64,000 bases of DNA from Simmondsia chinensis. Lineage: Eukaryota; Streptophyta; Magnoliopsida; Caryophyllales; Simmondsiaceae. The translations under genes and the position numbers were made by a program. Positions 21,496-33,358 of the stretch are shown in pieces; the first letter of the stretch is position 1; the number at the start of each line of letters is the position of its first letter. The notes below the pieces were generated by a model. That model saw nothing but the letters and a program-made list of their open reading frames with translations, was not told the origin of the DNA and searched no databases. Location: positions 36,360,911-36,424,910 of the forward strand of contig JAGTTD010000007.1 of NCBI GenBank assembly GCA_018398585.1, given 5' to 3'.

Positions 21496-22072
21496 TAGGA
21501 CTGCAAATGAACCAAGGCAACTCTCAAGCCTGTTTGACTCAGCTCGTTAAGGGCTCGACTAAGCCGATTCGAGAGCCTGCTCAACTCGTTCAAGGGGGCT
21601 CGTTTAAATAAATGAGCCAAATTGAACTGAGGCCAACTCGACTCGAAAGGCTTACGAGCCGACTCGTTTGTGGGCTCATGAGCTGGCTTGATTATTGGCT
21701 TGCATGTCTACATTATGGAATTGGGTTACATGTATGTTTTTTTATTTTCAATTTTTATACATGATTTATTTTATTTCAAGTAACAATAATCATAAATGAA
21801 TTTAACAAGCCTAATAAATGAGCTTAATAAGCCCGGTAAATGAGCGCAATGAGCTGGCAGAACTCAAAGAGCCCGTTCACCAAATAGACAAGCTTAAATG
21901 ATACCGATACCGAGCTGGTCTCATTTAGTAAACGAGCTGAGCCGAGCGCAAATATGCGGCTTAGTTAGATAAATGATACCAATACCGAGCTGATCTTATT
22001 TAGTTAAGGAGCTGAGCTGAGCCAAGTCGAGCAAGTTGTGGTTCGGCTCGGCTCGGCTCATTTGCAGCCCTA
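21496..22072. mobile_element. hAT-like non-autonomous element with 8-bp duplication
   Basis: Termini TAGGACTGCAAATGA and, mirrored, GCTCATTTGCAGCCCTA. Flanks GTTCTTTG (21488-21495) and GTTCTCTG (22073-22080). The sequence after it ends in CAGTTATC plus A run near 22165, possibly a LINE end. Confidence 0.8.
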
Positions 22073-22640
22073 GTTCTCTGGTTGTATTCCTTGGTTGTTT
22101 TGCTTATTCTTTGCCTCAGAATATAACCTTTTTGTGGGATTGCACTCAGTTATCAAAAAAAATGTAATTTTAGTTTGGTTACGTGGAAAAAGAAATTAAG
22201 CCAAACCAAAAATACATAAAAGAAAAATATATTGTCAGAGTTTCATGCCACATACTATGCTTAGCTATCAATTCAGTATTTTTTTAATTTAATTTTAGAG
22301 TTTGGTTTGGTACAAAAGTTAAAGTTGAGTTATTTTTTAGTAGAAAAGTCAGCATTGAGTTATTTTTTTTGTTAGAAAATAAAGTTGGGTTATTTTTTAA
22401 TAGAAAAGTTAAAGTTGAGTTATTTTTTTGTTAGAAAATAAAGTATGGTTATTTTTTTGATATATTAACATATAATTAAATTATTTTAAGATTAATTATT
22501 GTTATTTATTTGCCATATATTTTTGGTTATTACTTGTTATACTGGTTAGACATTAGTATGATACTTAATATCAGCATTAATGTTTTTTTTGAACAGAATA
22601 TCAGCATTAATGTTGAATAGACTTTTAGTTTTCCTTTCTG

Positions 22641-23200
22641 GCATAATTTGATATTTTTATTTTTAAAATAACACGTAAAAATTTAAAATTTTTAAAATAA
22701 CATATAAAAATTAAAAATTATTAAAATAGCACGTTCAGTCAACATATCATGTGGTAAGTTATCACCTCAGTAAAGGCATTTTAGTAATTTTATATTTTTG
22801 ATAAAAAAATTATTTTTTTTATTTTTACGGTCGCAACCGCCTTTCACCAAATATTCTTTTTAAATAATAATAATAATAATTTTTTTTTACAATACAAAAA
22901 ATTTTGATATATCGAATAATAGTATCTATGTAACACAATACAAAAGATCTAGACAACATTTAATTTTTTTTCATATTTTGGTGAAATGTTGTTGCAGGTG
23001 AAAAAAAAAACAACTATTTTTTTTAATTTTAAAAAATATAAAATAACCAAAATGCCATTATTTAGGTGGCAACTTGACATATGGCATGCTGACTGAATGT
23101 GTTATTTTGATAATTTTTAATTTTAGTGTGCTATTTTTTTAATTTTAAATTTTTACGTGTTATTTTTGGAATAAAAATATTAAAATGTGCTATTTTGGAA
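22641..23200. mobile_element. Foldback MITE, about 120-bp inverted arms
   Basis: Left arm AAAATAACACGTAAAAATTT, GCACGTTCAGTCAAC and the right arm's mirror (CTGACTGAATGTGTTATTTT, AATTTTTACGTGTTATTTTT). The interior is AT-rich with no coding sign. Confidence 0.75.
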
Positions 23201-23204
23201 AACT

Positions 23205-25800
23205 TCCACATAAGTAATGGGGTAACTATGGGTATGGATTTGTACTGGCCGGTACGAGTATGTGTGTCCACTTCATACCGGTAACAGGTAATGGGGCTGG
23301 TATGGGTATGAATTTGGTTGGTGGGTACAGGTATGGAGGCGGCACCCCTCGTACACACCCCGTCCTGCCCCTTGGGCATTGCTGTTGGGGCTTCTTGTAT
23401 TTGTCCACCTGATGTGGGTCGATAATGTGTTATATTCTTATATGTTTTATTCCCCAGTAACCTGACATTTTGGGAGATTCCATGCGTACTGTGAAATGAT
23501 TTGTGTCTTAATAGGCATAGAGCGTGCTAGAACAAAAAGAACTCGAAAAGTAGTGAAGAAATATTGAAAACAAGCAAATTTCCAGAAAGCACGGAGAAAC
23601 CAAACCACATGTAATAAAAAAGACCATTTAGGCCAAGAAATGCCTACACTTGAAATGCGCGAAATGATCGCCCAAGGATTTTGGCAACCGATCAAGTTAA
23701 AATGAGTAAAAGGTTAAAATAAGAGTACTCAAAACCCAATCATATCCAGTCTCATTGACGATAACAATGGGATCATGTAGATCTCTTTGAAAGCTTCGGA
23801 TTAGGGATGAGAACACTTTTGATGAAGGAGAATCTTCTCTTTAATAAATGAAGATAACTCCAATATAGGAAATTTTAAATATACTCACATCAGGTCGGAC
23901 ATAAACACAAAACAACTCAAGCAACTGCTTGTGGCCCCCAAATTTTAGTTGCTCCCGAATTACATTGGGTGTGGTTTTTAAAGTATCAACTGTTAATATT
24001 AATAAGTTTTGTAATTAATTTTTTCTGTAGTCTGATATGTTGGTATTGTATTGTTAAATATATATAATATATATAAAATGCTTTATTTGAAATATTCGTT
24101 TAGGATCTTAATAATGTCAGAATCGACCCTGCTCACGTGTAAACCAATTATCAAGAAAAGGAGAGTAGTAGTTGGCCTAAACGACAAGCTACACCACACA
24201 AAGCGACAAACCACAAACAAATAAAGGAGGTCAAAAGTTGAACCCACAGCGGTTGTCACTTGTGACTGCCATTTACTCCACGTTAATTCCTCCTTTTTCT
24301 TTAACTTTTGTCTTATGGCTTATATTTGTCGGATCTTATTACAATTAAATTGATCTTGAGGGTTATAATGCGACAACAAAAATGACTTTAAACAGGATGA
24401 CAGAAGAGAAAGAATTAATCGAAGAAATCGCCGCGTGGTGGAGAATTCACTACCTTAAGTCGTTTATGCCCCCACAAAGATATAATGGGACGAACTACAC
24501 TCCGACCCTCACGGTTAATATGGCACCCACCTTAGTAGTGTACTTCAGAGAAATAGGTTGAAGTATGCCCCAATTTGTTCAGTAATTGGGGGGAGGGGGC
24601 GGGGGGAGAGAAATTTTTTTGAGAGAAAAAGACAGCCGTGAAGAAGGAGAGTTTCTGTAACTCTTTGTGTGTTGAACAAATCCATAAGGGACGATATTTA
24701 TAGAGAAAAATCCTTGTAGGTTAAGGAAAAGATCATGGCTAAGAATCCGCCTCAAATAAGGAAAGTCGTGGATATGAGAGAGCCTAAAAATCCTACTCCA
24801 ATTATAGAAAGAGCAAGAATTGATGTAGTCAAAGCCCGTACTCGAGCTCGAGCACAACCCAAAGACAAAAACTCACCTCAATTTCTTTTACGAAAACCTA
24901 AATAAAAACAATGGTTGTAAAAATAAAAGTTTGGGTTAGAAAAAGTTCACACTGCACCGAGATGGCCAGCCTCGCAAGGTAGGGTGGGCGCACATGTGGT
25001 TCACCAGACCGACTCCAGGCCCGCAAGACTTTACTAAGTACAATGACAAGGGCATATATAAACAAGACTCCTTTCTTCTAGATTTTCTATATGGGATTAA
25101 GGTTTTTTTTAACACGACATCAAAATTAAAGCACACTACCTCCAATTTCCAACAATATTTGTGATGGACTAATTTTGTTATAAAATAAAATATTAAAAAT
25201 TATTTGAAACAAAAGAAAGAGACCAATCTGAACAAATTAGAAACATTAGAGAACATTTTGAACAAAAGAAAAGATGACGAATAAATTTAAACAATATGAA
25301 GAATTAATAATGTCATTAACTCTCAGCATAACTTTATAGGGGACTTTATTTTCTTATAAGAAAAGGGCAAAATATATTTTCTTTCGTGGATGAGGAAAGG
25401 TTTTCCATTATATTTTCGTGCCATATGTTTCACTTTATACCCAACTTAATCAAGCGAGAAAACCATACGAATTTATATAAACTATTTTCTTCAGTTACAA
25501 TAAAAAAAAGTTTAAGAAAAGAATATTTTTCATCTAAAATATTTTCTGAACAAAAATTTCCATACGAAAATATTTTTCTTTAAGTCAAACATTGCAAATG
25601 ATTGTTCATACACAAAGAACCGGCAAAATATAACCCGACCCGATGACTCATAACCCAACACCACCCTAACACGAAAATTTTCAAAAATTATGGACGCGGA
25701 CTTGGAAATGGCCCGACCTGAGTCGATGCGAAACCCAAAATGGTCCGACCCGAATAAGATTCGGACCTAATTTGACCTGAACAGTGATGAACCGCACCAA
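23205..25800. other. Unassigned stretch with simple repeats
   Basis: 23220-23410 repeats GGTATGGG/GGTACGAG motifs of a MITE-like family. 24230-25160 is less AT-rich and contains a G-rich patch (24587-24607), perhaps part of an LTR. 25620-25800 repeats ACCCGACCCGA motifs. No gene could be supported. Confidence 0.4.
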
Positions 25801-26080
25801 ATGCATAATCTAGAGATTCTCTCATGTTAAATATACGTAAATCTGATCACAGAATACTATTATCACTGACACTAGAAAAACTAAATATTGAAAAAAATAC
25901 AAAATATAAAAATATAGTGACTAAAGTTAGGTGAAACTGAAAAGAAAAATAAAAAAATGAAGTCAGGGCTTTTTATAAGGTTGGGCTGGGCTGACACGGT
26001 TAGAAAAATTGGGCTTTTTATATGGTTGGGCTTTGGAAAACTGCAAACGGATTCGTTGGACCCCATCCTATATATATATT

Positions 26081-26463
26081 GGGCTATTTACTCGAAAGGT
26101 CCCTGTACTTTATCATTTGTATCAATTTAGTCTTTATACTTTTAGTTGTATCAATTTGTTCCTTCTATTATCAACATGTTGTCAATTTAGTCCATGTTAT
26201 CAAATTGAATTTAAATTAATTATATAATTTTTAACAGCACAATCGTGTTAGATGCAAGCAATCTATTATAAACCACCTATTGACTCAATTTAACCCAACT
26301 CATGATTGAACTACTATAGATTTCATTAATAACTTAACTTATATTTACTCTAAGGACAAATTGACACAATATAAATAGTAGAAGGACTAAATTGATATAA
26401 TATAAAGTATAAGGACTAAATTAACACAATGGATAAAGTATAGAGATCTTTGACGTAATAACC
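26081..26463. mobile_element. MULE-like MITE, same family
   Basis: Left end GGGCTATTTACTCGAAAGG, right end TTTGACGTAATAACC, with GTATCAATTTAG-type repeats in both arms and GTTAGATGCAAGCAATC in the middle. Confidence 0.8.
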
Positions 26464-26630
26464 TTTAAATTAAAAAAGTAATAATTCAATATTACCTTTA
26501 TTTTTTTCCGTAGTAAATAGTACATCTTTCCCTAAAGAGAAAAACCAACACGTAAGGAAGATAATGATGAGTTTTGAACCTGAAACCATTTACTTTGAAG
26601 GGATGGAAGATATATTACTACACCAGCACC

Positions 26631-26739
26631 TAGGGGTGTGCAAAAAACGGTTTAAACTGTAATCCAAATCGGACCAAACCATAAGTTGCGGTTTGGTTTG
26701 GTAACCATAAACCGCCAAATCGGATCGTGTGCACCCCTA
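26631..26739. mobile_element. 109-bp hAT-like MITE
   Basis: Starts TAGGGGTGTGCAAAAAAC and ends GTGTGCACCCCTA. Flanks CCAGCACC (26623-26630) and CCGGCACC (26740-26747), 7 of 8 alike. The interior has GGTTTGG-type palindromic runs. Confidence 0.85.
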
Positions 26740-27159
26740 CCGGCACCTTTAGCTCCTATCACTTTTTTCAACATAACTGTAGTTTCACAAGACATTATAT
26801 ATCTAATTTAGGTATATAACTTGGTTATACGACATTTCCAAAAATTCAAATAGTTTCTTTGTCTACTTTAGATCATTAGATTCCCTGGCCTTGGAGTAAT
26901 CCTCGTTGGATATCCTCGCTATAAGTTAATTCAACGCTGCGTACTTAGATTTTGAAAATGGTACAGCCACCATCCCGATACTGGCCGGTCAGTACCAGCT
27001 GGAAGGTGACGCTGTGGCAGGAAGATTGGCTGGGTAGGATAAACGGGTGGATACAACTCCGTGTCTAAGATTGGCAGATAGCTTGGCAGTAATTGTTGGC
27101 GGCAAGGTTGATGAGAGACGCGGTGAAGATTAGGGTTTGAGTTTGTTTTAATTCAAATA

Positions 27160-27412
27160 CAACAACAACAAACCCAGTGCCTCAAGGACTCCCGCATAAG
27201 CGGGGTCTGGGAGGGGTGGATGTACGCAGCCTTACCCCTTCATGGTGTAATCCTACCGAGAGGCTGTTTCCGAGGACCCCCAACTTTATAGAGTTGGTAA
27301 CACGAGAACTTTACAGGAGGTCACCCATCCTGGTGCTACTCTTGTCCAAGCATGCTTAACTTCAGAGTTCTAATGGGATCCGATTGTATTAGTGTCTGGT
27401 AAATAAACCATA
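27160..27412 (-). mobile_element. 5S/Au-type SINE, full length, subfamily II
   Basis: Antisense copy ending in AACAACAACAAACCC (sense (GTT)n tail). The 5S-like head reads, in sense, TTACCAGACACTAATAC then CGGATCCC, nearer to true plant 5S than subfamily I. Flanked by identical 14-mers TTTTAATTCAAATA (27146-27159 and 27413-27426). Confidence 0.95.
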
Positions 27413-27740
27413 TTTTAATTCAAATAGCTCCTCTATAAATATAAGAGGAATTAGGTTGTTTTAATTATTCAATTGTTGAGATTATTTTTATGAGTTTTTA
27501 GTTCTTTCTATTCTTGGATGTAAGAATTAGAAGTAAATTTCTATGTTCTTTTTCTTTTTTATTATTGATTAATAAAATCAAAGGGATGGTTGTTGAATCC
27601 TTCCCGTTCCCACCAATTTCCCACTTACACACTGCATCAATTTTGATGGTTACGATTGTTCACCCATGGTATTTTTCCTTTATTACAAATGGATCCAAAT
27701 GGTATAAAATGGGTACTTTTGATTAGTAGAGCTCAACTTA

Positions 27741-28148
27741 TGCTTTGTTTGGCAATAGGGTAAATGAGGGTAAAGAGAAGTAAATAAGGGTAAAGGTAAA
27801 GAGGGATAAAGGGAGGAAGGTAAAGTAATACTCTACCATTGTTTGGATATGTCAAATTAAGAGGGGTAAGAATAAAGGGGGTAAATGATTTACTCTTGTT
27901 TGGTAATTGGGTAAAGGGGTAAGGGTAAAGAGAGTTATACTTAGAATAAGGGTAAAAGTGTCAAATTTTTTTAAAAAATTACCCTTACCCCCTTTTACCC
28001 CCCAATTTGGGGGTTAAAGAAATTGGGGGTAAAAAATTACCCCCCATTACCCTTCGAATAACTTTGCCAAACAAGGGGTAGAAAATTACCCCTTTTTACC
28101 CTTATCCCCCTTTACCCCTCTTTATCCCGTTGTCCAACAGGGGGTTAA
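27741..28148. mobile_element. Foldback MITE rich in GGGTAAA
   Basis: Left arm TTTGTTTGGCAATAGGGTAA with many GGGTAAA/GGTAAAG steps; right arm the mirror (TTACCCTTATCCCCC, CCCGTTGTCCAACAG). The repeat is telomere-like by chance; no TTTAGGG array is present. Confidence 0.7.
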
Positions 28149-28431
28149 TGTCTAAAGTGAAAAGCGGGGCCGAAGCTTGGAAGCATGTAAGGATAATTTT
28201 GAGATTGCCTCACGAGAGTTTTTCTTTTCTATTTTGGTGAATTATACTTGGCAAGTACTATAAAGGGCAAGTACCATGTACTTTGGTTCTCACCTGTATT
28301 CAGATGCCCGAATTACTACGAGTCTAAGAGGCTTTTAGCCCGGCATTCCGGTGGGAAAGAGGTCTCATAGGCAAATTGTACCTACAAGCACTTCTTCTCT
28401 TTGTATTCGCCTGGTGAGTCCGATATGTATA

Positions 28432-28912
28432 TGCTAGGAATGTGTTTTAAAATTCCTTGGAAGTCTAAGTAGGGAAGCCGTGAGAAGGCCGATCGATCGG
28501 GTGAAGCTTGATCGATCGGGGATGTTACGTAAGTTTGGGACGTTTGCAGTGAGCTCACCGATTGATCAGTATCGATCGGGACCCTCCGATTGATCGGGAG
28601 CCGCATTTTCACGCGGATATAAATAGCGATGTAGGGTTACGTCAGAAGTCTCTAAATTAAATACGAGAGTTTCCCCTAGCGGCGCTGCACTAATAAAAGA
28701 GAGAGAGAGAGAGAGAAAAAGGAGTGATTGCAATTCTTCTTTTCGATTCAATAATAAAAGCTCTAATCTTTGCCCGTGGTTTTCTCCCCTTTTGATTGTA
28801 GAGGGGTTTCCACGTAAATTGTTGTGTTCGATTCTCTTTAGTCCATTTTGCTTCGTGATTGCCGTGGTATTTGATTGGAATTCAGTATTTGGAATTTCTG
28901 CATTTCCTCACA
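28432..28912 (+). repeat. 5' LTR of the Copia element
   Basis: 481 bp, from TGCTAGG to CCTCACA. It holds a promoter-like TATAAATA at about 28617, a GA microsatellite and several copies of the palindromic core GATCGATCGG. The start TGC (not TGT as in the 3' LTR) is probably a mutation. Confidence 0.93.
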
Positions 28913-28915
28913 AAT

Positions 28916-28929
28916 TGGTATCAGAGCCC
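28916..28929 (+). promoter_or_regulatory. Primer binding site (initiator Met-tRNA)
   Basis: TGGTATCAGAGCCC starts 4 bases after the 5' LTR and matches the plant initiator-methionine tRNA 3' end used by Copia elements to prime minus-strand synthesis. Confidence 0.93.
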
Positions 28930-28949
28930 TTGTTGTTCAAGTTGGTACA

Positions 28950-29820
28950 ATGACGTCGGCAATCAAATCTAAGGTTGAGAAGTTCGGAGGTCAAGGAAGC
29001 TTCAGTTTGTGGCAAGACCGTGTCAAAGGACTCCCGACCCAGAATGGCTTCAAGAAAGCATTGGATGGAAAAGAGAAGAAACCAGAAAATATGACAGAGG
29101 CACAGTGGGAAGAATTGGATGATAAGGTTCTCACGGCGATACAGATGTGTTAAGCAGATGATGTACTGACATAAGTCTTGGAGATGAAAACTGCCAAGGA
29201 GTTGTGGGAGAAGTTGCAAGAGATGTTTTGCGACAAATAGGTCTCCAATAAACTCGCAGTAAAGCGTCGGTTATTCATGTTTCGTATGACGGAAGGTACA
29301 TCGCTTAAAAACCATCTTAGTGAATTTAATTCTATAATTCAAGAATTAAAAGAATTGGATGACACCCCTAAGGACGAAGATCAGGCCATGATATTATTGT
29401 GTTCACTCTCTAATAGTTATAAAGGCTTTGTCGAAAGCATGATATATGGTGGTAGGCGTACTATCACCGTTGATGAGGTTAAAAGAAACCTAGTAAGTAA
29501 AGAGAAAGTTGATAGGGAATTGTCTGACTCTGTGAATAACTCTGGTAATGGGTTGTTTGTGAGAGGTAGGACTGAATCTAGAGGGTTTGAAGGTGGAAAG
29601 AAGTCTAGGTCTAAATCTAGACATAAGAACCTGTAGTGTAACTTCTGTCACAAGAAGGGGCGCATAAAGAAAAATTGTTATAAGCTTAAGAACAAGTAGA
29701 GAGATGATAACAGGAACGACCATAAGTCCGCTGAGGCTAATGTAGTTGAAGATGAGGGAGATGCTAATATCCTATTAGTAACCGAGTCACAGGCCAGGTC
29801 CAGGTCCAGAGATAAGTGAA
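28950..29820 (+). pseudogene. Copia gag, interrupted
   Basis: Begins MTSAIKSKVEKFGGQ at 28950. The capsid-like part runs to about 29600 with stops at 29151-29153 and twice more before 29245. The CCHC zinc knuckle (29637-29680) reads CNFCHKKGRIKKNC, so the His ligand is replaced by Arg, and a stop stands directly before it. The gene cannot make intact Gag. Confidence 0.88.
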
Positions 29821-29822
29821 TC

Positions 29823-31124
29823 ATGGATTGGGGTTGTTCTTACCACCTTTGTCCTAATAGAGACTGGTTCACCACTTATAAGTCAATTCAGGGTGAAGTA
29901 GTCTTGATGGGCAATGATGCTGCATGTAAGGTGATGGGTATTGGAACAGTTCGTGTAAAGATGCTTGATGGTACTGTTAGGACACTTAGCGACGTGCGAC
30001 ACGTCCCAGATTTGAAAAAGAACCTTATCTCTTTAGGTACCCTTGAGTCCAATGGGTACAAATACACAGCTGAAGATAGAGTCTTGAGTGTCAGTAAAGG
30101 TGCATTGATTGTGATGAAGGGTAGGAACCTTGTATGAGCTTGTAGATTCTACCGTGACAGGGTCAGTGGCTGTTTCTATATCGTCCATGACAGATACAGA
30201 GATCACTAAGATGTGGCACATGAGATTGGGCCATATGAGTGATAAGGGGCTGTTAGAGTTAAGTAAGAGGGGTTTGTTATGTGGTCAGTCAACTGGACTA
30301 ATGGATTTCTGTGAGCACTGTGTATATGGGAAGCGAAGAGAGTCAGCTTCAAGCAGGCAGTGTATCAGATTAAAGGAACGTTGGACTACACTCATTCTGA
30401 TTTATGGGGACCGTCCGGAGTTGCTTCTAAAGGAGATTCCAGGTATTTGCTAATATTCATTGATGATTTTTCATATAATGTTTGAATCTATTTTCTTAAG
30501 TAGAAGAATAAAGTTTATGAAGTCTTCAAGAAGTGGAAGACACTGCTTGAAAAATAGATAGGGAAGCAGATAAAGAGGTTGAGGACAGATAATGGTCTTG
30601 AGTTCGTTGAGGGTGATTTCCTCAAATTTTGTGAGGACCAAGGCATTGTCAGACACAGGACTTGTACAGGTCGACCTCAACAGAACGGAGTGACAGAAAG
30701 AATGAATAGGACGTTACTGGAGAAGGCTCGGTGTATGCTTTCAAACACATTAGGGAGAGAATGGTGGGTAGAGGCAATTAACATGGCTTGTTATCTAGTG
30801 AACCGATCACCACATTCATCGCTTCAAATGAAGATTCCAGAAGAGGTATGGTCTGGTTCTCCTGCTGATTATTCGTATTTGAAGATATTTGGTTGTCCTG
30901 CTTGTGCTTATGTTAATAATGGAAAACTAGAGCCTAGGGCTAAGAAGTGTATCTTTCTTGGTTCTACGTCAGGTGTGAAGGGATATCATTTATGGGATCC
31001 AAAAGCATATAAATTTCTGACCAGTAGAGATGTGACATTCGATGACTCTGTTCTGGTACATCCGCCACACACGCCCTCCACAGTTCAAGATTCAGTTCAG
31101 GTAGAGAAGCCTGATGATAGTTAG
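29823..31124 (+). pseudogene. Copia protease and integrase region, interrupted
   Basis: The aspartic protease site at about 29826 reads DWG instead of DSG. A frameshift lies near 30130. The GAG-pre-integrase zinc region is recognisable ([12 protein letters not shown] and FCEHCVYGK). The integrase core has RTDNGLEF (second Asp) at about 30585 and NGVTERMNRT (catalytic Glu) at about 30690. The first-Asp region near 30390 is shifted out of frame, with stops at about 30450-30560. Confidence 0.88.
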
Positions 31125-31399
31125 ATACAGTCTGAAAGTTCAGATCAATAGCTGGTAGTTCAGTTTGAGAGTATGCAGGCACCTCCAATACAGGTTTTTG
31201 ATGAGATTGATGAAACAGAAACATGTTAGCAGGTCGAGCAGCATACAATTGTAGGTGGTAGGTAGAAAAGGCAGATTAGGCTGTCACAAAGATATGGGTA
31301 TGAGGAGATGATAGCCTATGCCCTTACTACAGCTGAAACAGTGGAAGACAGTGAACCGTCTTCATATTCAGAGATTGTATCGAGATCTAACTCAGATAA

Positions 31400-32669
31400 A
31401 TAGCTTATGGCCATGCATGAAGAGATTGAGTCATTGAAGAAGAACCAGACTTGGCAGCGAGTCAAGCCTCAAACAGGAAAAAGAGTAATCGAGTGCAAAT
31501 AAGTCTTCAAAGGAAAAGAAGTCATTCCTGGAGTGGAAGATGTAAGGTACAAGGCTCGCTTAGTAGCTAAAGGTTATAGTCAGGTATACGGTGTTGATTT
31601 TCATGACATTTTCTCACCTGTTATTAGACATTGTTCCATATGAGCAATACTTGCTTTAGTAGCTATGCATGATTTAGAACTTGAGCAATTAGATGTGAAA
31701 ACTGTATTTTTGCATGGTGAGCTAGAGAAGAGTATTTACATGCATCAGTCTGAGGGTTTCGTTGTAGAAGGAAAATAAGACCATGTTTGTTTGTTGAAGA
31801 GATCTTTATGTGGGTTGAGGTAGTCACCTAGGCAGTTGTATAATAGATTTTATCAGTTTATGACTAGCCATGGGTTCTTCAGGAGCAACTATAATAGCTG
31901 TGTGTATTTCAGGAAGATAGATTCAAGCTCATTTGTTTATCTTCTGTTATAAGTTGATGACATGTTAATTGCAGCTAAAGACATGGCAGATATTGATGTT
32001 TTGAAAGCAATGTTGAAAAGCGAGTTCGAGATGAAGGACTTAGAAGCAGCTAAGAAGATTCTTGGCATGGAGATCAGTAGGGATGGAAAAGCTAGAAAGC
32101 TGTACTTGTCTCAGGAGAAGTACATTGAGAAAGTTCTGGATTGATTTCACATGAAGGATGCTAAGCTAGTTAGCACTCCCTTAGCAACTCACTTCATGCT
32201 TTCAGCATTGGATTCACCTTAGACAGCGGAGGATGTCAGGTACATGTCTCAGGTCCCTTATTCTAGTGCTGTGGATAGTATCATGTATGCTATAGTATGT
32301 ACTCGTCCGGATATTGCTTTTGCTGTGAGAAAAATGAGTAGGTACATGGCGAATCTAGGAAAGGAACATTGGCAAGCTGTTAAATGGATTCTCAGGTACT
32401 TACGTGCCACTTTTGATGTTCGTTTGGAATTTGAGAAGAATAAATGCTGCTTAGTAGGGTATATTGACTTTGATTATGGTGGAGATCTTGATAAGAGGAA
32501 GTCCACTTCTGGTTATGTGTTCTGTTTGGGGGACAGCGCTATTAGTTGGAGAGCCTGTCTACAATCAGTTACTGCACAGTCAACTACCGAGGCTGAGTAC
32601 ATGGTAGTTACAAAAGCATTTAAGGAAGCTGTTTGGTTGAGAGGTTTGGTTAGTGAGATCAATGTTGAT
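31400..32669 (+). pseudogene. Copia reverse transcriptase and RNase H, interrupted
   Basis: RT motifs run from YKARLVAKGYSQ (about 31550) through LDVKTVFLHGEL (about 31690) to VDDML (about 31955). The first residue of the YVDD active site is a TAA stop at 31950-31952. RNase H is visible as LVGYIDFDYGGDLDKRKSTSGY and QSTTEAEY, but its C-terminal third is missing and replaced by foreign filler (32671-32708). At least seven stops break this part. Confidence 0.9.
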
Positions 32670-32670
32670 C

Positions 32671-32708
32671 AGGGGGCGGGGGGGACGCAGCCTTCCCCCT
32701 TCAGGGGC
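32671..32708 (-). repeat. SINE-derived filler replacing the end of Copia RNase H
   Basis: About 38 nt rich in G followed by ACGCAGCCTTCCCCCTTCAG, the same core as the antisense 5S/Au SINEs of this window (for example 2890-2910). It starts directly after NVDQ of RNase H; reading resumes at DMFNKVLQG, so some 150-180 bp of RNase H is absent. Confidence 0.75.
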
Positions 32709-32861
32709 TAGTAGTAGATATGTTCAATAAAGTTTTACAAGGCACAAAATTAGAGCATTGCTTAAATTTAGTTGGACTTTTAGTTTCTGTTTGTTAACCC
32801 CGGTGTAGGGGTGTTATTAGAGAAGGTGGAGATGTTCTATTATTGTGATAAATTTTGTTTC

Positions 32862-32873
32862 AAGGTGGAGATT
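32862..32873 (+). promoter_or_regulatory. Polypurine tract of the Copia element
   Basis: AAGGTGGAGATT directly precedes the 3' LTR start TGTTAGG, as expected for the plus-strand primer of Copia elements. Confidence 0.85.
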
Positions 32874-33347
32874 TGTTAGGAATTTGTCTCAAAATTTCTT
32901 GGAAGTCTAAGTAGGGAAGCCGTGAGAAGGCTGGTCGATCGGGTGAAGCTTGATCGATCGGGAATGTTACATAAGTTTGGGACACCTGCAGTGAGCTCAC
33001 TGATCGATTGGGACCCTCAGATTGATCGGAAACTGCGTTTTCACGCGGATATAAATAGCGACGTAGGGTTACGTCAGAAGTATCCAAATTAAATACAAGA
33101 GTTTCCCCCTGCGGCATCGCACCAATAAAAGAGAGAGAGAGAGAAAAGGAGTGATTGTAATTCTTCTTTTCGATTCAATAATAAAAGCTCCAATCTTCGC
33201 CCGTGGTTTTTTCCCCTCTTGATTGTAGAGGGATTTCCACGTAAATTGCTGTATTCTTGTATTTGATTCTCTTTAGTCTATTTTACTTCGTGATTATCAT
33301 GGTATTTAATTTGAATTCAGTACTTGAAATTTCCACATTTCCTCACA
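32874..33347 (+). repeat. 3' LTR of the Copia element
   Basis: 474 bp, TGTTAGG to CCTCACA, colinear with the 5' LTR but missing one GATCGATCGG-containing segment of about 15 bp and with scattered substitutions, mostly transitions. Confidence 0.93.
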
Positions 33348-33358
33348 GTATCCAGTAA

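Larger units (their letters stand above)
28432..33347 (+). mobile_element. Ty1/Copia LTR retrotransposon, Tnt1/Tork-like, inactivated
   Basis: A 4.9-kb element in Copia order: LTR, PBS, gag, protease, integrase, reverse transcriptase, RNase H, PPT, LTR. The flanks GTATA (28427-28431) and GTATC (33348-33352) look like an aged 5-bp target duplication. All coding parts contain stops or frameshifts. Many stops sit where a CAG, TGG or CGA codon is expected, which suggests methylated-C decay. The two LTRs differ at very roughly one position in ten by eye, so the insertion is not recent. Lineage placement is from motif recall only. Confidence 0.93.

Noticed and set aside
27177..27359. Recurrent small protein starting MPQG(L/I)P.K.GLGG..RSLTPS
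   Set aside because: The same peptide appears at 27177, 34344, 38201, 40041 and 55498 because the antisense SINE is open in that frame. It is a repeat translation, not a gene family.
27741..28148. Interstitial telomere tract (GGGTAAA steps)
   Set aside because: The plant telomere unit is TTTAGGG; here the steps are irregular and mirrored in two arms, as in a foldback MITE.
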